From Mycobacterium sp. AZCC_0083 (lineage in GTDB: Bacteria; Actinomycetota; Actinomycetes; Mycobacteriales; Mycobacteriaceae): DNA of 64,000 nucleotides. Positions 29,746-38,575 of this stretch are shown piece after piece; the stretch's first letter is position 1; every line of letters starts with the position of its first letter. The notes below the pieces were generated by a model. The model worked only from the letters and a program-made list of their open reading frames with translations. It did no database searches and was not told the origin of the DNA. The stretch is from NCBI RefSeq assembly GCF_014202335.1, contig NZ_JACHGP010000005.1, positions 372,001-436,000 on the forward strand, in the 5' to 3' direction. A program made the translations under genes and the position numbers.

Positions 29746-31671
29746 ATGAAACTGCGCGTACCGCGCCAGGTAGCCGGCTCGACGACGAAGCGCGCACCGC
29801 GGCGAACCAGTTCGTCGCCGCTGACACCGGCCTTCGACGCCCCGCCTGCCCGATACGGGATCGGCGTGCGGCACAACATCGCGGTACCGATGAGCGACGG
29901 CGTCGTACTGCGCGCCGACATCCACTACCCGACCGAGCCGGCGACCGGACAACCTGCCACCGGACCGTTCCCGGTGCTGCTGTCACTGACGCCGTACGGG
30001 AAGAAAGCGCCGCCACCGGCCGCGCAGATCGGTGGTGGGGCGACCCCGTACCTGATCCGGCGCGGCTACATCGAGGTGATGGTCGACGTGCGCGGCACTG
30101 GCGTCTCCGGCGGTTCGTTCGAGATGTTCGGGCCGGAGCAGGCGCAGGACGGCGTCGACCTGGTCGAGTGGGCGTCGAAGCTGCCGAACGCCAACGGGCG
30201 CGTTGGCATGTTCGGCATCTCCTACCTCGCGATCAACCAGCTCTTCACCGCGGCCGCCGTCGGGCCCGACTCGCCGCTGAAGGCCATCTTCCCGGTGATG
30301 GCCGCAAACGACTTCTACCGCGATGCGACGACCATGGGCGGCATCCCGCACATGCGCACGGTGCGGGCGTATGGCGCGACCTACTCCCTACTCAACCTGG
30401 TCAACCCGACGCTGGAGTTCGCGTCCCGCGGCGGCCACCCCCGGCCCCGCGCAGGCGGAGTCGCCGAGGTGCGGCGGCGGGGACGTGCCCAACGCCAGTA
30501 CTTCCGCACCCTGGCCGCCGAGGCCGCCCGCGGCGGGGAGCCCGCGTTCGACGGACCGTTCTGGGACAACATGCGGCCCGGCGCGGTGCTGCCGAACATC
30601 GTGGCAAACGGGGTGGCGGTCTTCCTCGTGGGCGGCTGGCACGACGCCTTCCAGCGCGGCGCCCCGCTGAACTACGCCGCACTGCAGAACGCCGCCGCCG
30701 GGCGGCCCGTCTACGCGCCGATGGAGTCCGGTCAGGAGGTGTCTGACCGCTTTCGGCTGTTGATGGGCCCCTGGTATCACGTGTCGGATTTCGACGGACT
30801 GCACCTCAACGCCCTGCAATTGCGCTGGTTCGACCAGTGGCTCAAGGACGCGCCCGCCGCGGCGGTGTCCGGACCGCCGGTGGTGGTCCAGCCCATCGGC
30901 AGCTCCCAATGGTTCCGCAGCAGCGACTACCCGTTCCCCGACGCGACGCCGACCCGCTTCCATCTGTCGTCGGCGAACCGGCTGGCACCGGATCCCGACG
31001 CGACAGAGAGCGAGGCCACGCTGAACTACGTGGCGCGCGGCCCGATCGCGGGGCGCAGCCTTGAGCAGTGGAGCCTTGGCATGACCAGCTACCTGGCCTC
31101 CCGGCGCGGCAGACCCATCCGCTATGACCTCGACAACCGCCGGCTACAGCGCGAGGCGCTGACCTACACCACCGAAGCGTTCGACTCCCCCAAGCTGGTC
31201 GCCGGGCCGATCACGTTGACCGTGCACGCGACGGCCACCACGTCCGAGACCGTGTGGGTCGCTCACCTCGACGACGTGGCCCCCGATGGCGCCAGCCGCC
31301 CCCTGACCGAGGGCGCACTGCTCGGCTCGCATCGCGCACTGGACCCAGAGCGCACCTGGTATCTGCCCGACGGCACCGTGCTGAGGCCTCATCACGTCAG
31401 CTCCACCGCGGCCGCACAGCCCGTGGAGCCCGGCGAGTTGACCCGCTACGACATCGAGATCTTCCCGACCGCGGCATTGATCGCGCCGAATCACCGCCTG
31501 CGCCTGACGATGACGACGTACGACTTCCCGCAGCTGGTGCCCACCAAGCCGGCACGGCAGGCGTTGCTCGGCGGCGTCTACCGGGTGAAGCAGGGCGGCC
31601 TGACACCGTCACACCTGCTGATTCCGCTCGCCGATCCCGAGGCCTTCGGAACTGAGGACGACGCTCCGTAG
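29746..31671 (+). CDS. CocE/NonD-family hydrolase (X-Pro dipeptidyl-peptidase-like)
   Basis: A 641-residue serine hydrolase: N-terminal alpha/beta domain with nucleophile elbow GISYLA (about residue 158), acid in GGWHDAFQRG (about 297) and His in GPWYHVSDFDG (about 345), then a C-terminal jelly-roll domain typical of cocaine esterase and X-Pro dipeptidyl peptidases. Members cleave esters or amide bonds of varied small molecules; the actual substrate cannot be inferred. No signal peptide is evident, only a basic N-terminus. A short gap separates it from the TetR gene, which need not regulate it. Confidence 0.9.
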   Translation: MKLRVPRQVAGSTTKRAPRRTSSSPLTPAFDAPPARYGIGVRHNIAVPMSDGVVLRADIHYPTEPATGQPATGPFPVLLSLTPYGKKAPPPAAQIGGGATPYLIRRGYIEVMVDVRGTGVSGGSFEMFGPEQAQDGVDLVEWASKLPNANGRVGMFGISYLAINQLFTAAAVGPDSPLKAIFPVMAANDFYRDATTMGGIPHMRTVRAYGATYSLLNLVNPTLEFASRGGHPRPRAGGVAEVRRRGRAQRQYFRTLAAEAARGGEPAFDGPFWDNMRPGAVLPNIVANGVAVFLVGGWHDAFQRGAPLNYAALQNAAAGRPVYAPMESGQEVSDRFRLLMGPWYHVSDFDGLHLNALQLRWFDQWLKDAPAAAVSGPPVVVQPIGSSQWFRSSDYPFPDATPTRFHLSSANRLAPDPDATESEATLNYVARGPIAGRSLEQWSLGMTSYLASRRGRPIRYDLDNRRLQREALTYTTEAFDSPKLVAGPITLTVHATATTSETVWVAHLDDVAPDGASRPLTEGALLGSHRALDPERTWYLPDGTVLRPHHVSSTAAAQPVEPGELTRYDIEIFPTAALIAPNHRLRLTMTTYDFPQLVPTKPARQALLGGVYRVKQGGLTPSHLLIPLADPEAFGTEDDAP

Positions 31672-31715
31672 CAGGCGGCGACCGCCGCGGCGCGATCGCG
31701 CAGGGCCCGTTGGGT

Positions 31716-31842
31716 TTAGGAACCGAAGAAGCGGATGTTCACCGCGGCGCCGTGTGACGGCAGGTCCTCGGCGTTGTCCAACGCCGTGACGTAGCCGGCG
31801 TTGCGAACTCGGGCCGCGACGTCAGCGGCGCCGATTGACCGG
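31716..31842 (-). pseudogene. Histidinol dehydrogenase (HisD)-like C-terminal fragment
   Basis: About 40 minus-strand codons read AADVAARVRNAGYVTALDNA then EDLPSHGAAVNIRFFGS and stop (TAA at 31716-31718). The V-x2-L-x2-AEDLP-x-HG-x-AV-x2-RF pattern matches the C-terminus of actinobacterial HisD. The rest of the gene is missing; the homology ends close to the promoter of the fused GlyRS gene. This suggests that insertion of the GlyRS gene, or a deletion, destroyed a HisD-like gene. The true hisD is expected elsewhere. Confidence 0.6.
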
Positions 31843-31865
31843 AACTGCCTTGCTACCTTGATAAT
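31835..31865 (+). promoter_or_regulatory. Promoter of fused glycyl-tRNA synthetase gene
   Basis: TTGACC (31835-31840) and GATAAT (31860-31865), separated by 19 bp, resemble a SigA promoter. The leader would be about 70 nt and contains a hairpin CGCGGA-11-TCCGCG (31903-31925). No T-box sequence is visible. Confidence 0.5.
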
Positions 31866-31942
31866 TGGGCGTGCGAGGGAAGCATGCCGAGCACAGCGTA
31901 GACGCGGATTTCGCCCCGCTCCGCGCAGGCTAATATTTCCGG

Positions 31943-34900
31943 ATGCCCGCCGATCCGCTGTCGATGCAGGAATCGATACTTCGCCTGCAGAACTACTGGG
32001 CCGAGATCGGTTGTGTCATTTCGCAGCCATTCAATACCGAAGTGGGTGCGGGCACCATGAATCCCGCAACGATTCTCAGTGTGCTCGGCCCGGAGCCCTG
32101 GAGATCGGCGTATGTCGAGCCGTCGGTCCGTCCCGACGACAGCCGATACGGCGAGAACCCGAACCGCCTCCAGACGCACACTCAGTTTCAGGTGATCCTG
32201 AAGCCGGAACCCGGCAATCCGCAGGAGCTTTACCTTCGTTCGTTGTCTGTGTTGGGCATCGACGTGAACGCACACGACGTGCGGTTCGTCGAGGACAACT
32301 GGGCACAGCCCGCGATCGGCGCATGGGGCCTTGGCTGGGAGGTCTGGCTGGACGGCCTCGAGATCACGCAGTTCACCTACTTTCAACAGGTAGGTGGCAT
32401 CAATCTCGACCCGGTTCCCGTGGAGATCACCTACGGCCTGGAACGCATCCTCATGGCCATTCAAGGGGTCAACCACTTCAAGGACATCCTGTTTGCGCCT
32501 GGCATCACCTACGGCGAGGTATTCGGACAGTCCGAATACGAGATGTCGCGATACTACTTGGACGAGGCCGACGTTGACGCGACACGTGTTCTGCTGGAGA
32601 CCTATTCCAACGAAGCAAGCCGACTCACCGAACTTCGCCTGCCCGTTCCCGCCCACGTCTTCGTGCTGAAGTCTTCGCACGCATTCAACGTCCTCGACGC
32701 GCGCGGCGCCATGTCGACGACCGAACGCGCCAAGTGGTTCGCCACGATGCGTGCGCAATCACGCGCGGTCGCCGAACTGTGGACCGAGCTGAGGGCCAGC
32801 GCTGGTCATCCACGCGGGACCCATACGCCTCTCCCGCTGGCGTCCGCGCCAGATCCGGTGGACGACGTCGCCGAAGGGCTGTTGGTCTTCGAGATCCTGG
32901 TCGAGGAACTGCCACCGCACGTTGTCGAGACCGTGGCCGCCGAGGTCGAACAGACTTTGACCGAGCTACTCGCCAACACAGCGTTGTCCCATGGGCGAGT
33001 GCATGTCACCGCCACACCCCGGCGCGTCGTGGTCAGAATCGAAGACATCGCCCAACGAGAAAGCGACCGAGTCGACGTCAAGCGTGGGCCAAAGGTGGCT
33101 TCGGCGTTTGCCGCGGACGGAGCGCCGACACCGGCACTCCTCGGGTTTCTGCGGACGCAGTCTGCCGACGTTGCCGATCTGAGTCGCATCGACTTCAACG
33201 GGACCGAGCATGTCGCACTGGACGTTCCACAGCCGGGGCGCCCGGCGACGGCGGTCCTGACCGAGCTGCTGTCGAAGCTCGTGGCCGGATTGCGATCCGA
33301 CAAGAACATGCGGTGGAACGACCCCGTCTTGACCTACAGCCGACCGATCCGGGCAATGCTCGCACTGTTGGGGAACACCGTCTTGCCAGTCACCGCGGGA
33401 GCCCTTCTCGCGGGGCGGGTCACCCGAGGCAATCGCAAGCAGTCGCACTCAGCGTCCACCACCCTTACGCATGCCGAGGAGTACGCGCCGCTCATGCAGT
33501 CCGAGGGCATCCTCATCGACAGATTAGACCGGCGTATCGCTGTCGTTGCTCTCGCCGAGGACTTGGCGCGGCAAGCCGGTGGCGTTGTCGATACTGACGC
33601 CGAAGCCGAACTGCTAGATGAGATTACGGATCTGGTCGAGTCGCCGGTCGGAATCCTCGGTCGGTTCGACCCGAAATACCTCGACCTGCCCGATGACGTC
33701 CTCACCACGGTGATGCGCAAGCACCAACGCTATCTGCCCGTTCGCACCACCACGGGCGAGCTGCTGCCCTTCTTCATCACCATGGCCGACGGGCAATGTG
33801 ATCACGAGATCGTAGGCCGCGGGAACGAAACCGTCGTGCGCGCACGGTTCGAAGACGCCGCCTTCTTCTGGCGGGCCGACCGCGAGATCGAACCGCGAGA
33901 ACTGCGGCGTCGACTCACGGCGTTGACGTTTCATGAGCGGCTCGGATCAGTGTCGGACCGAGCGGACAGAATCGCGACTCTTGCAAAGGCTTTCGCGACC
34001 CGCGCCGAACTTTCGAGTACTGAGATGGAGAACCTCGCGCAGGCGAGTTCGCTGACCAAGTTCGATCTGGCATCCCACTTGGTCGTCGAGTTCACCTCGC
34101 TGGCGGGAATCATGGCCCGCGAATACGCCATGAAGGCAGGGGAATCCGAAGAGGTTGCCCAAGCCCTTTACGAGATGGAGCTGCCCAGGCACCACGCGGA
34201 CCACCTGCCGGTCAGCACCATCGGCAAGATTCTCGCCCTTGCCGACCGGTTCGATCTGCTCGTCGGCATGCTTGCGGTCGGAGCCAAGCTCACCGGCACG
34301 TCAGACCCTTACGGGCTGCGAAGAGCAGCGCTGGGAATCGTGAGAATCCTGCGCACGGCACCAGAATTGGCCGCCCTCACACTCCCGTTCGGCTTGGAGA
34401 CGGCAGCGGAGCACCTGCGCACCAGTGGATGCACGGTCGACATAGGCGTTCTCACCGTTGCGAGTGAGTTGTTGGACGCCCGTTTCGCACAGCGGTTGCG
34501 CGACGAGCAGGTTCCCGCCGCCTTGATCTCGGCGGTGGCGCCGACAGCAACGGCATCGCCTCTCCGCGCGGATCGTCTGCGAGCAGACATCGCGGAGTCG
34601 ATGACCCGGCACGGGCAGCTGTTCTTCGATTTGGTGGAGGCATTGCAGCGGGTCATCCGCATCCTGCCGCCCGATGCAGTCCGTTCCTACGATGTGTCGA
34701 TCTTGACCACTGAGGCCGAAGTCGGACTGGTCAACGCGCTCGCCGAAGTCGCCCAACTGCCGGACGTACCCCTCGTCGATTGGACCTCGCGTACCCCAGG
34801 TCTCGTCGCCGCGCTCCAGAAGTTCTTCGACGACGTGCTTGTGATGGCAGACCAACCGGATCTGCGAGAGGCTCGCCTCGGCCTATTGGCGGCCGTACTC

Positions 34901-34963
34901 GCAGCGGCTCCGTCGGGCATCGACTGGCAAGCAGTCCATCTACTCCGAACCGACGCCGAGTAG
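31943..34963 (+). CDS. glyQS: Fused alpha-beta bacterial-type glycyl-tRNA synthetase
   Basis: A 1006-residue single-chain version of the tetrameric bacterial GlyRS, which charges tRNA-Gly with glycine. Residues 1-290 are the alpha (GlyQ) class II catalytic part: QNYWAEIGCVISQPFNTEVG, YVEPSVRPDDSRYG and VGGINLDPVPVEITYGLERI. Residues about 315-1006 are the beta (GlyS) part: LLVFEILVEELPPHVVE, MRKHQRYLPV, an HD-like region (RHHADHLP) and LTGTSDPYGLRRAALGIVRI. Natural fusions exist in Chlamydia and some other bacteria. Mycobacteria are expected to rely on the unrelated homodimeric GlyRS, so this is probably an additional, acquired enzyme. Weak ribosome binding site; ATG 31964 is an alternative start. 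Confidence 0.95.
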   Translation: MPADPLSMQESILRLQNYWAEIGCVISQPFNTEVGAGTMNPATILSVLGPEPWRSAYVEPSVRPDDSRYGENPNRLQTHTQFQVILKPEPGNPQELYLRSLSVLGIDVNAHDVRFVEDNWAQPAIGAWGLGWEVWLDGLEITQFTYFQQVGGINLDPVPVEITYGLERILMAIQGVNHFKDILFAPGITYGEVFGQSEYEMSRYYLDEADVDATRVLLETYSNEASRLTELRLPVPAHVFVLKSSHAFNVLDARGAMSTTERAKWFATMRAQSRAVAELWTELRASAGHPRGTHTPLPLASAPDPVDDVAEGLLVFEILVEELPPHVVETVAAEVEQTLTELLANTALSHGRVHVTATPRRVVVRIEDIAQRESDRVDVKRGPKVASAFAADGAPTPALLGFLRTQSADVADLSRIDFNGTEHVALDVPQPGRPATAVLTELLSKLVAGLRSDKNMRWNDPVLTYSRPIRAMLALLGNTVLPVTAGALLAGRVTRGNRKQSHSASTTLTHAEEYAPLMQSEGILIDRLDRRIAVVALAEDLARQAGGVVDTDAEAELLDEITDLVESPVGILGRFDPKYLDLPDDVLTTVMRKHQRYLPVRTTTGELLPFFITMADGQCDHEIVGRGNETVVRARFEDAAFFWRADREIEPRELRRRLTALTFHERLGSVSDRADRIATLAKAFATRAELSSTEMENLAQASSLTKFDLASHLVVEFTSLAGIMAREYAMKAGESEEVAQALYEMELPRHHADHLPVSTIGKILALADRFDLLVGMLAVGAKLTGTSDPYGLRRAALGIVRILRTAPELAALTLPFGLETAAEHLRTSGCTVDIGVLTVASELLDARFAQRLRDEQVPAALISAVAPTATASPLRADRLRADIAESMTRHGQLFFDLVEALQRVIRILPPDAVRSYDVSILTTEAEVGLVNALAEVAQLPDVPLVDWTSRTPGLVAALQKFFDDVLVMADQPDLREARLGLLAAVLAAAPSGIDWQAVHLLRTDAE

Positions 34964-34972
34964 GACCCCCGT

Positions 34973-35980
34973 TCACTGACTTTGCAGGCAGGCAGTGATG
35001 TCCGTCAGGCCAGCCAGGACGTCAGCCGCACCGGCGAAACTCGCACGGAAGCTATTCGCCGCAATTTCTGCGAGCACCGAATCGGACAGGTCGAGGGCCG
35101 TGGCGACGGCGCGATAGTTGTCGTTGACGTATCCGCCGAAGTACGGCGGGTCATCAGAGTTGATGGTGACGAGCACCCCGGCGTCGTGCAATTGGAGAAG
35201 TGGGTGCTTCGCCAGGTCTGGCGTGACTTGCAGTCGCTGATTGGACAGCGGGCACATGGTCAGCGGGATGCGCTCGTCGACAAGGCGTTTGACCAGATCC
35301 GGGTCGTCAGCCGCGGCCACGCCGTGGTCGATGCGTTCGGGATGGCAGAGGTCGAGTGCCTCGCGAACATAACTGGATGGGCCGTCCTCGCCGGCGTGGA
35401 TGGTGGTGCGCATGCCGAGCCGCCGGCAGGTGCTGAAGTAGTCGACGAACTTGGACGGCGGGTTTCCCCGTTCAGCGCCACCGAGCCCGAACCCGAGCAC
35501 GCGGTGATGCCAGGGCTTGGTCAACTCGACCAGCTCGAGGGCGGCCTGTTGTGTCCGATGTCGTTGGGCAGTGAGGATGAGCGCGCCGTCGATGCCGAGA
35601 TCGTCACGGGCGTCGACGATGGCTGACAGCACGCCGTCGAGTTGTACGCCGATGTCGACGCCGCCATCGAGGAAGGTCTGCGCCCCGAAGAACATCTCGG
35701 CGCGACGGACCCCGTCGTGGTGCGCGCGCTGCAGGTAGGCCGCGGTGAGGTCGTAGAAGTCTTGACGTTGTCGCAGCACGCCCGCCCCGCGGAACAACAG
35801 AACCAGGAAGTGTTCCAGTCCATCGAAGAGATAGGCCTTGCGCAGCTCGTCGACGCTGCTCCAGGGCACCTCAATGTCGTTGCGGGAGGCCAGGTCCAGC
35901 AGCATCGTGGGCTCGAGCGTGCCTTCGAGGTGAACGTGGAGTTCGACTTTGGGTAGGGCGGCGATCAGGTCGGCACTCAT
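34973..35980 (-). CDS. Adenosine/adenine deaminase
   Basis: A 335-residue amidohydrolase that deaminates adenosine or adenine for purine salvage. Zinc and catalytic motifs are in order: HVHLEGT (about residue 14), HAGEDG (about 197), ERIDHG (about 217) and NSDDPPYFGGYVNDNY (about 278). The NSDDP-x-YFGGY form is characteristic of the adenine deaminase subgroup, so adenine may be the true substrate. ATG 35980 is preferred over GTG 35989, as it starts the conserved sequence. It converges with the fused GlyRS gene, 9 bp apart. Confidence 0.9.
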   Translation of the reverse strand: MSADLIAALPKVELHVHLEGTLEPTMLLDLASRNDIEVPWSSVDELRKAYLFDGLEHFLVLLFRGAGVLRQRQDFYDLTAAYLQRAHHDGVRRAEMFFGAQTFLDGGVDIGVQLDGVLSAIVDARDDLGIDGALILTAQRHRTQQAALELVELTKPWHHRVLGFGLGGAERGNPPSKFVDYFSTCRRLGMRTTIHAGEDGPSSYVREALDLCHPERIDHGVAAADDPDLVKRLVDERIPLTMCPLSNQRLQVTPDLAKHPLLQLHDAGVLVTINSDDPPYFGGYVNDNYRAVATALDLSDSVLAEIAANSFRASFAGAADVLAGLTDITACLQSQ

Positions 35981-36097
35981 GCGTCCCACTATCCACGTGC
36001 TGGCTGACGGGATACTGTCAGCCCGTGAGCCGCCGCCGGAACGGTGCCTGGATCTTCGGCAGAAGTATCCCGGGTGCGGCTTTGATCACCTCGGGAA

Positions 36098-36712
36098 TCA
36101 TCGGGATACCAGCACCGATGGAATGTCGTCCGAGCAGGACTCGGGCGACCAATCCTTCAACTCAAGGCCGAAGCCCATCGTATCGAAAAGCAGTGCGGCA
36201 GTTGAGTTGCTGCAATCATAGGTCTCCGCGATGGTCACTGCCGTGACGTCGGCGCACAGCCCGGTGAGCGTGGGCGCCAGGCGTTCTGCGATGAAGCCCG
36301 GGTTGACTCCGGCCGCCGTGAACGTGGAACGGCCTATGCGGCAGGCTTCTTCGACGGCTTCGCCGAATCCGTTCCCAGCGGCAGCGGGCATCGAGTGGTC
36401 GCCGGTCAGCGAGATCACGCTCTTGCCCGATCGCAACAGTTCGACGGCCTCGCGGTCGCTCTCGGTGGTATCCGGAAGCATCGCAGGCAAGAACAGGACG
36501 ACGTCGGCGTCGGTATCGACGAGCGATTGCGCATCGCTAGTGGCGCTGATACCGATGGGTCCGATACCCGCGAGAACGCCGACGTCGATCCCGTCCTCTT
36601 CTTCGCTCCACACCCGACAGCCGACGAGCTCCAGATCCGGGTGTTGGTGAACCGCGGGGATCAGGGCCTGCGCGTTGTTACCGGCACCCCATTGAATGAC
36701 GCGATAGACCAA
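36098..36712 (-). pseudogene. Dihydrodipicolinate-reductase-like protein, C-terminally truncated
   Basis: About 204 residues match the N-terminal Rossmann domain and first part of the substrate domain of mycobacterial DapB-like oxidoreductases: YRVIQWGAGNNAQALIPAVH, HPDLELVGCRVW, and GVNPGFIAERLAPTLTGLC. Family members usually run to about 350 residues, and here the frame ends at TGA after DDIPSVLVSR with no continuation recognisable downstream. The protein is therefore probably non-functional or of altered function. TTG 36712 is the likely start; an ATG at 36766 is in frame. Confidence 0.6.
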
Positions 36713-36875
36713 CTCAACCCCCCGTGGAGCGCCGTCCCAGATCTCGCGATCAAAGCAATCGATCATAGAGCGATTCAGGTGGGAGTCGGTTCGAACCCCA
36801 TCGGTGTGGGTTGCCGCAGTGTCCGCGCGTTAGTGTGCCTTCGTCGGCCGCAGCGAACAGGAGTTGAGCAAGTTC

Positions 36876-37907
36876 ATGACCGCAGCAGCAGAAGCGTCGG
36901 AGCTCCAATCGCGGGTTGGCCACTATTACCAGGCTGACGGCACCTATCTGGTCGGCCGCGAGAAGGTCCGCGAGTTCGCCCGTGCAGTGCAGAACTATCA
37001 CCCCGCGCACTGGGACGTCGCCTCCGCCGTAAAGCTGGGGTACCCGGACGTCGTGGCGCCGCTGACGTTCACGTCGGCACCGGCCATGGCCTGCAATCAA
37101 CGCATGTTCGAGTCGGTGGTCGTCGGTTATGACATGTACCTGCAGACCGAGGAAGTCTTCGAGCAGCACCGCCCGATCGTGGCCGGCGACGAACTGCGCA
37201 CCGACGTCGAACTGTCGTCGGTGCGCAGGATTGCAGGCAGAGACCTCGTCACCGTGACCAACACCTTCACCGACGCGGCAGGCGAGCGGGTACACACCCT
37301 GCACACCACCGTCGTCGGCGTCACCGCCGAGGACGTCGATCCGGCGATCAAGTCGGCCGTGCAGGGCGTGATGATGCACGACGTGAACATGCTCGGAGCC
37401 GATGGAACCGGCGCCGAATACCGGAAGACGGTGCGACCCGAGGGCGATGTTCGCATCGCCGCGGCCGACTCCACCCGCACGCTGGGAACGCCGTCCTTCG
37501 ATGACGTGAACGTCGGCGACGAGCTACCGGTGCACCACGCCCGCCTGTCCCGCGGCGACCTGGTGAACTACGCGGGCGTGTCCGGCGATGCCAACCCGCT
37601 TCACTGGGACGAGGACATCGCCAAGTTGGCCGGGCAGCCCGACGTGATCGCGCACGGAATGCTCACCATGGGTTTGGGTGCCGGTTTCGCGTCCGCATGG
37701 TCAGGCGATCCCGGCGCGGTCACCCGCTACGCGGTGCGGTTGTCTGCGCCCGCGATCGTATCGGCCGCCGGGGGCGCAGACATCGAGTTCAGTGGCCGGA
37801 TCAAGTCGTTGGACCCGGCGACCCGCAGCGGTGTGGTGATCGTCGCCGCGAAGTCCGGTGACCGGAAGATCTTCGGCCTCGCGACGTTGAACGTCTGCTT
37901 CCGCTGA
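36876..37907 (+). CDS. Fused HadA/HadB-type (3R)-hydroxyacyl-ACP dehydratase
   Basis: A 343-residue protein with two hotdog folds: an N-terminal HadA-like domain (VGHYYQADGTYLVGREKVRE, residues 10-150) and a C-terminal MaoC/HadB-like domain (about 195-343) with the hydratase motif GDANPLHWDED and IAHGMLTMGLG. It dehydrates (3R)-hydroxyacyl thioesters in fatty or mycolic acid elongation or in catabolism. The separate HadA and HadB of mycolate synthesis are fused in this paralogue group, as in other Corynebacteriales. A TTG at 36864 (AGGAG directly before it) is an alternative start. Confidence 0.9.
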   Translation: MTAAAEASELQSRVGHYYQADGTYLVGREKVREFARAVQNYHPAHWDVASAVKLGYPDVVAPLTFTSAPAMACNQRMFESVVVGYDMYLQTEEVFEQHRPIVAGDELRTDVELSSVRRIAGRDLVTVTNTFTDAAGERVHTLHTTVVGVTAEDVDPAIKSAVQGVMMHDVNMLGADGTGAEYRKTVRPEGDVRIAAADSTRTLGTPSFDDVNVGDELPVHHARLSRGDLVNYAGVSGDANPLHWDEDIAKLAGQPDVIAHGMLTMGLGAGFASAWSGDPGAVTRYAVRLSAPAIVSAAGGADIEFSGRIKSLDPATRSGVVIVAAKSGDRKIFGLATLNVCFR

Positions 37908-37909
37908 CC

Positions 37910-38575
37910 CTAGGCCCCCACTTGGGTGCTGCTGCTGAAGTTCACGCTGATGCGCGGACCCGCGGGTGACTGTTGCTTCGGGACGCTGTGCACCCAGTCT
38001 CGCTGGCACCGTCCCCGCATGATCAGCACGTCTCCGCCGGCGGGAACGAACGTCGTGCGCTGGGGTGAGCGCAGCGACGGGGGATGGCTTCGTCCACCAG
38101 TGTTCGGCCGAATCAGGAATCGGCGCGTGGCTCCCAGACTGAGTACCGGAACGATCGCGGTCTGGGGGACGTTGGCCGGTCGGTCGGCGTGCCAGCTGGT
38201 GCTGTCCCGGTGGTCGCGATACCAGTTCATCCAGATCCCGTCGTAGGGCACGCCGCAGTATTCGCCGAGCGCTGCGGCCAGTTCGACCAGAAACGCTGGG
38301 GCGGTGGCCAAGTCGCGGTACTCGTGGGTGAGCCGCGGTTCGTCGACTTCACGGTTGTACATCCAGCGTCGCCGTTGCTCCCATCCGGCGAGCTCGCCGA
38401 GTTGGCGTAGGAGTTCGTCGTGACCGGTGACCAGTCCATGTACCTGGGTGATCGAAGACTCTTCATCGAGTTGATGGTCCGTCGCGCCGTCGAAGGCAGC
38501 GATGTTGACTGCCGGCTGTTGTTGGTCGCGAGGCTCATCGAAGAGAGTCAGGTCCCCACCCTGACCGACGCTCAA
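37910..38575 (-). CDS. alkB: AlkB-like Fe(II)/2-oxoglutarate DNA repair dioxygenase
   Basis: A 221-residue AlkB-family enzyme, which removes alkyl groups from 1-methyladenine and 3-methylcytosine by oxidation. Iron ligands are visible in SWHADRP (His, Asp) and DWVHSVPK (His), and the 2-oxoglutarate Arg is in GPRISVNF. The N-terminal TLFDEP and YGIWMNWYRD stretch (nucleotide-recognition lid) is as in plant and bacterial short AlkB homologues. Its ATG overlaps the stop of the upstream PEP-mutase-like gene by 4 bp, so the two are translationally coupled. Confidence 0.9.
   Translation of the reverse strand: MSVGQGGDLTLFDEPRDQQQPAVNIAAFDGATDHQLDEESSITQVHGLVTGHDELLRQLGELAGWEQRRRWMYNREVDEPRLTHEYRDLATAPAFLVELAAALGEYCGVPYDGIWMNWYRDHRDSTSWHADRPANVPQTAIVPVLSLGATRRFLIRPNTGGRSHPPSLRSPQRTTFVPAGGDVLIMRGRCQRDWVHSVPKQQSPAGPRISVNFSSSTQVGA

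Noticed and set aside
31866..31942. T-box riboswitch controlling the GlyRS gene
   Set aside because: The leader is only about 70 nt and lacks the T-box consensus and specifier-loop structure.
36784..36805. GGTTCGAACCCC resembling a tRNA T-loop
   Set aside because: No T-stem pairing, no acceptor or anticodon arms on either strand; it lies between two genes by chance.
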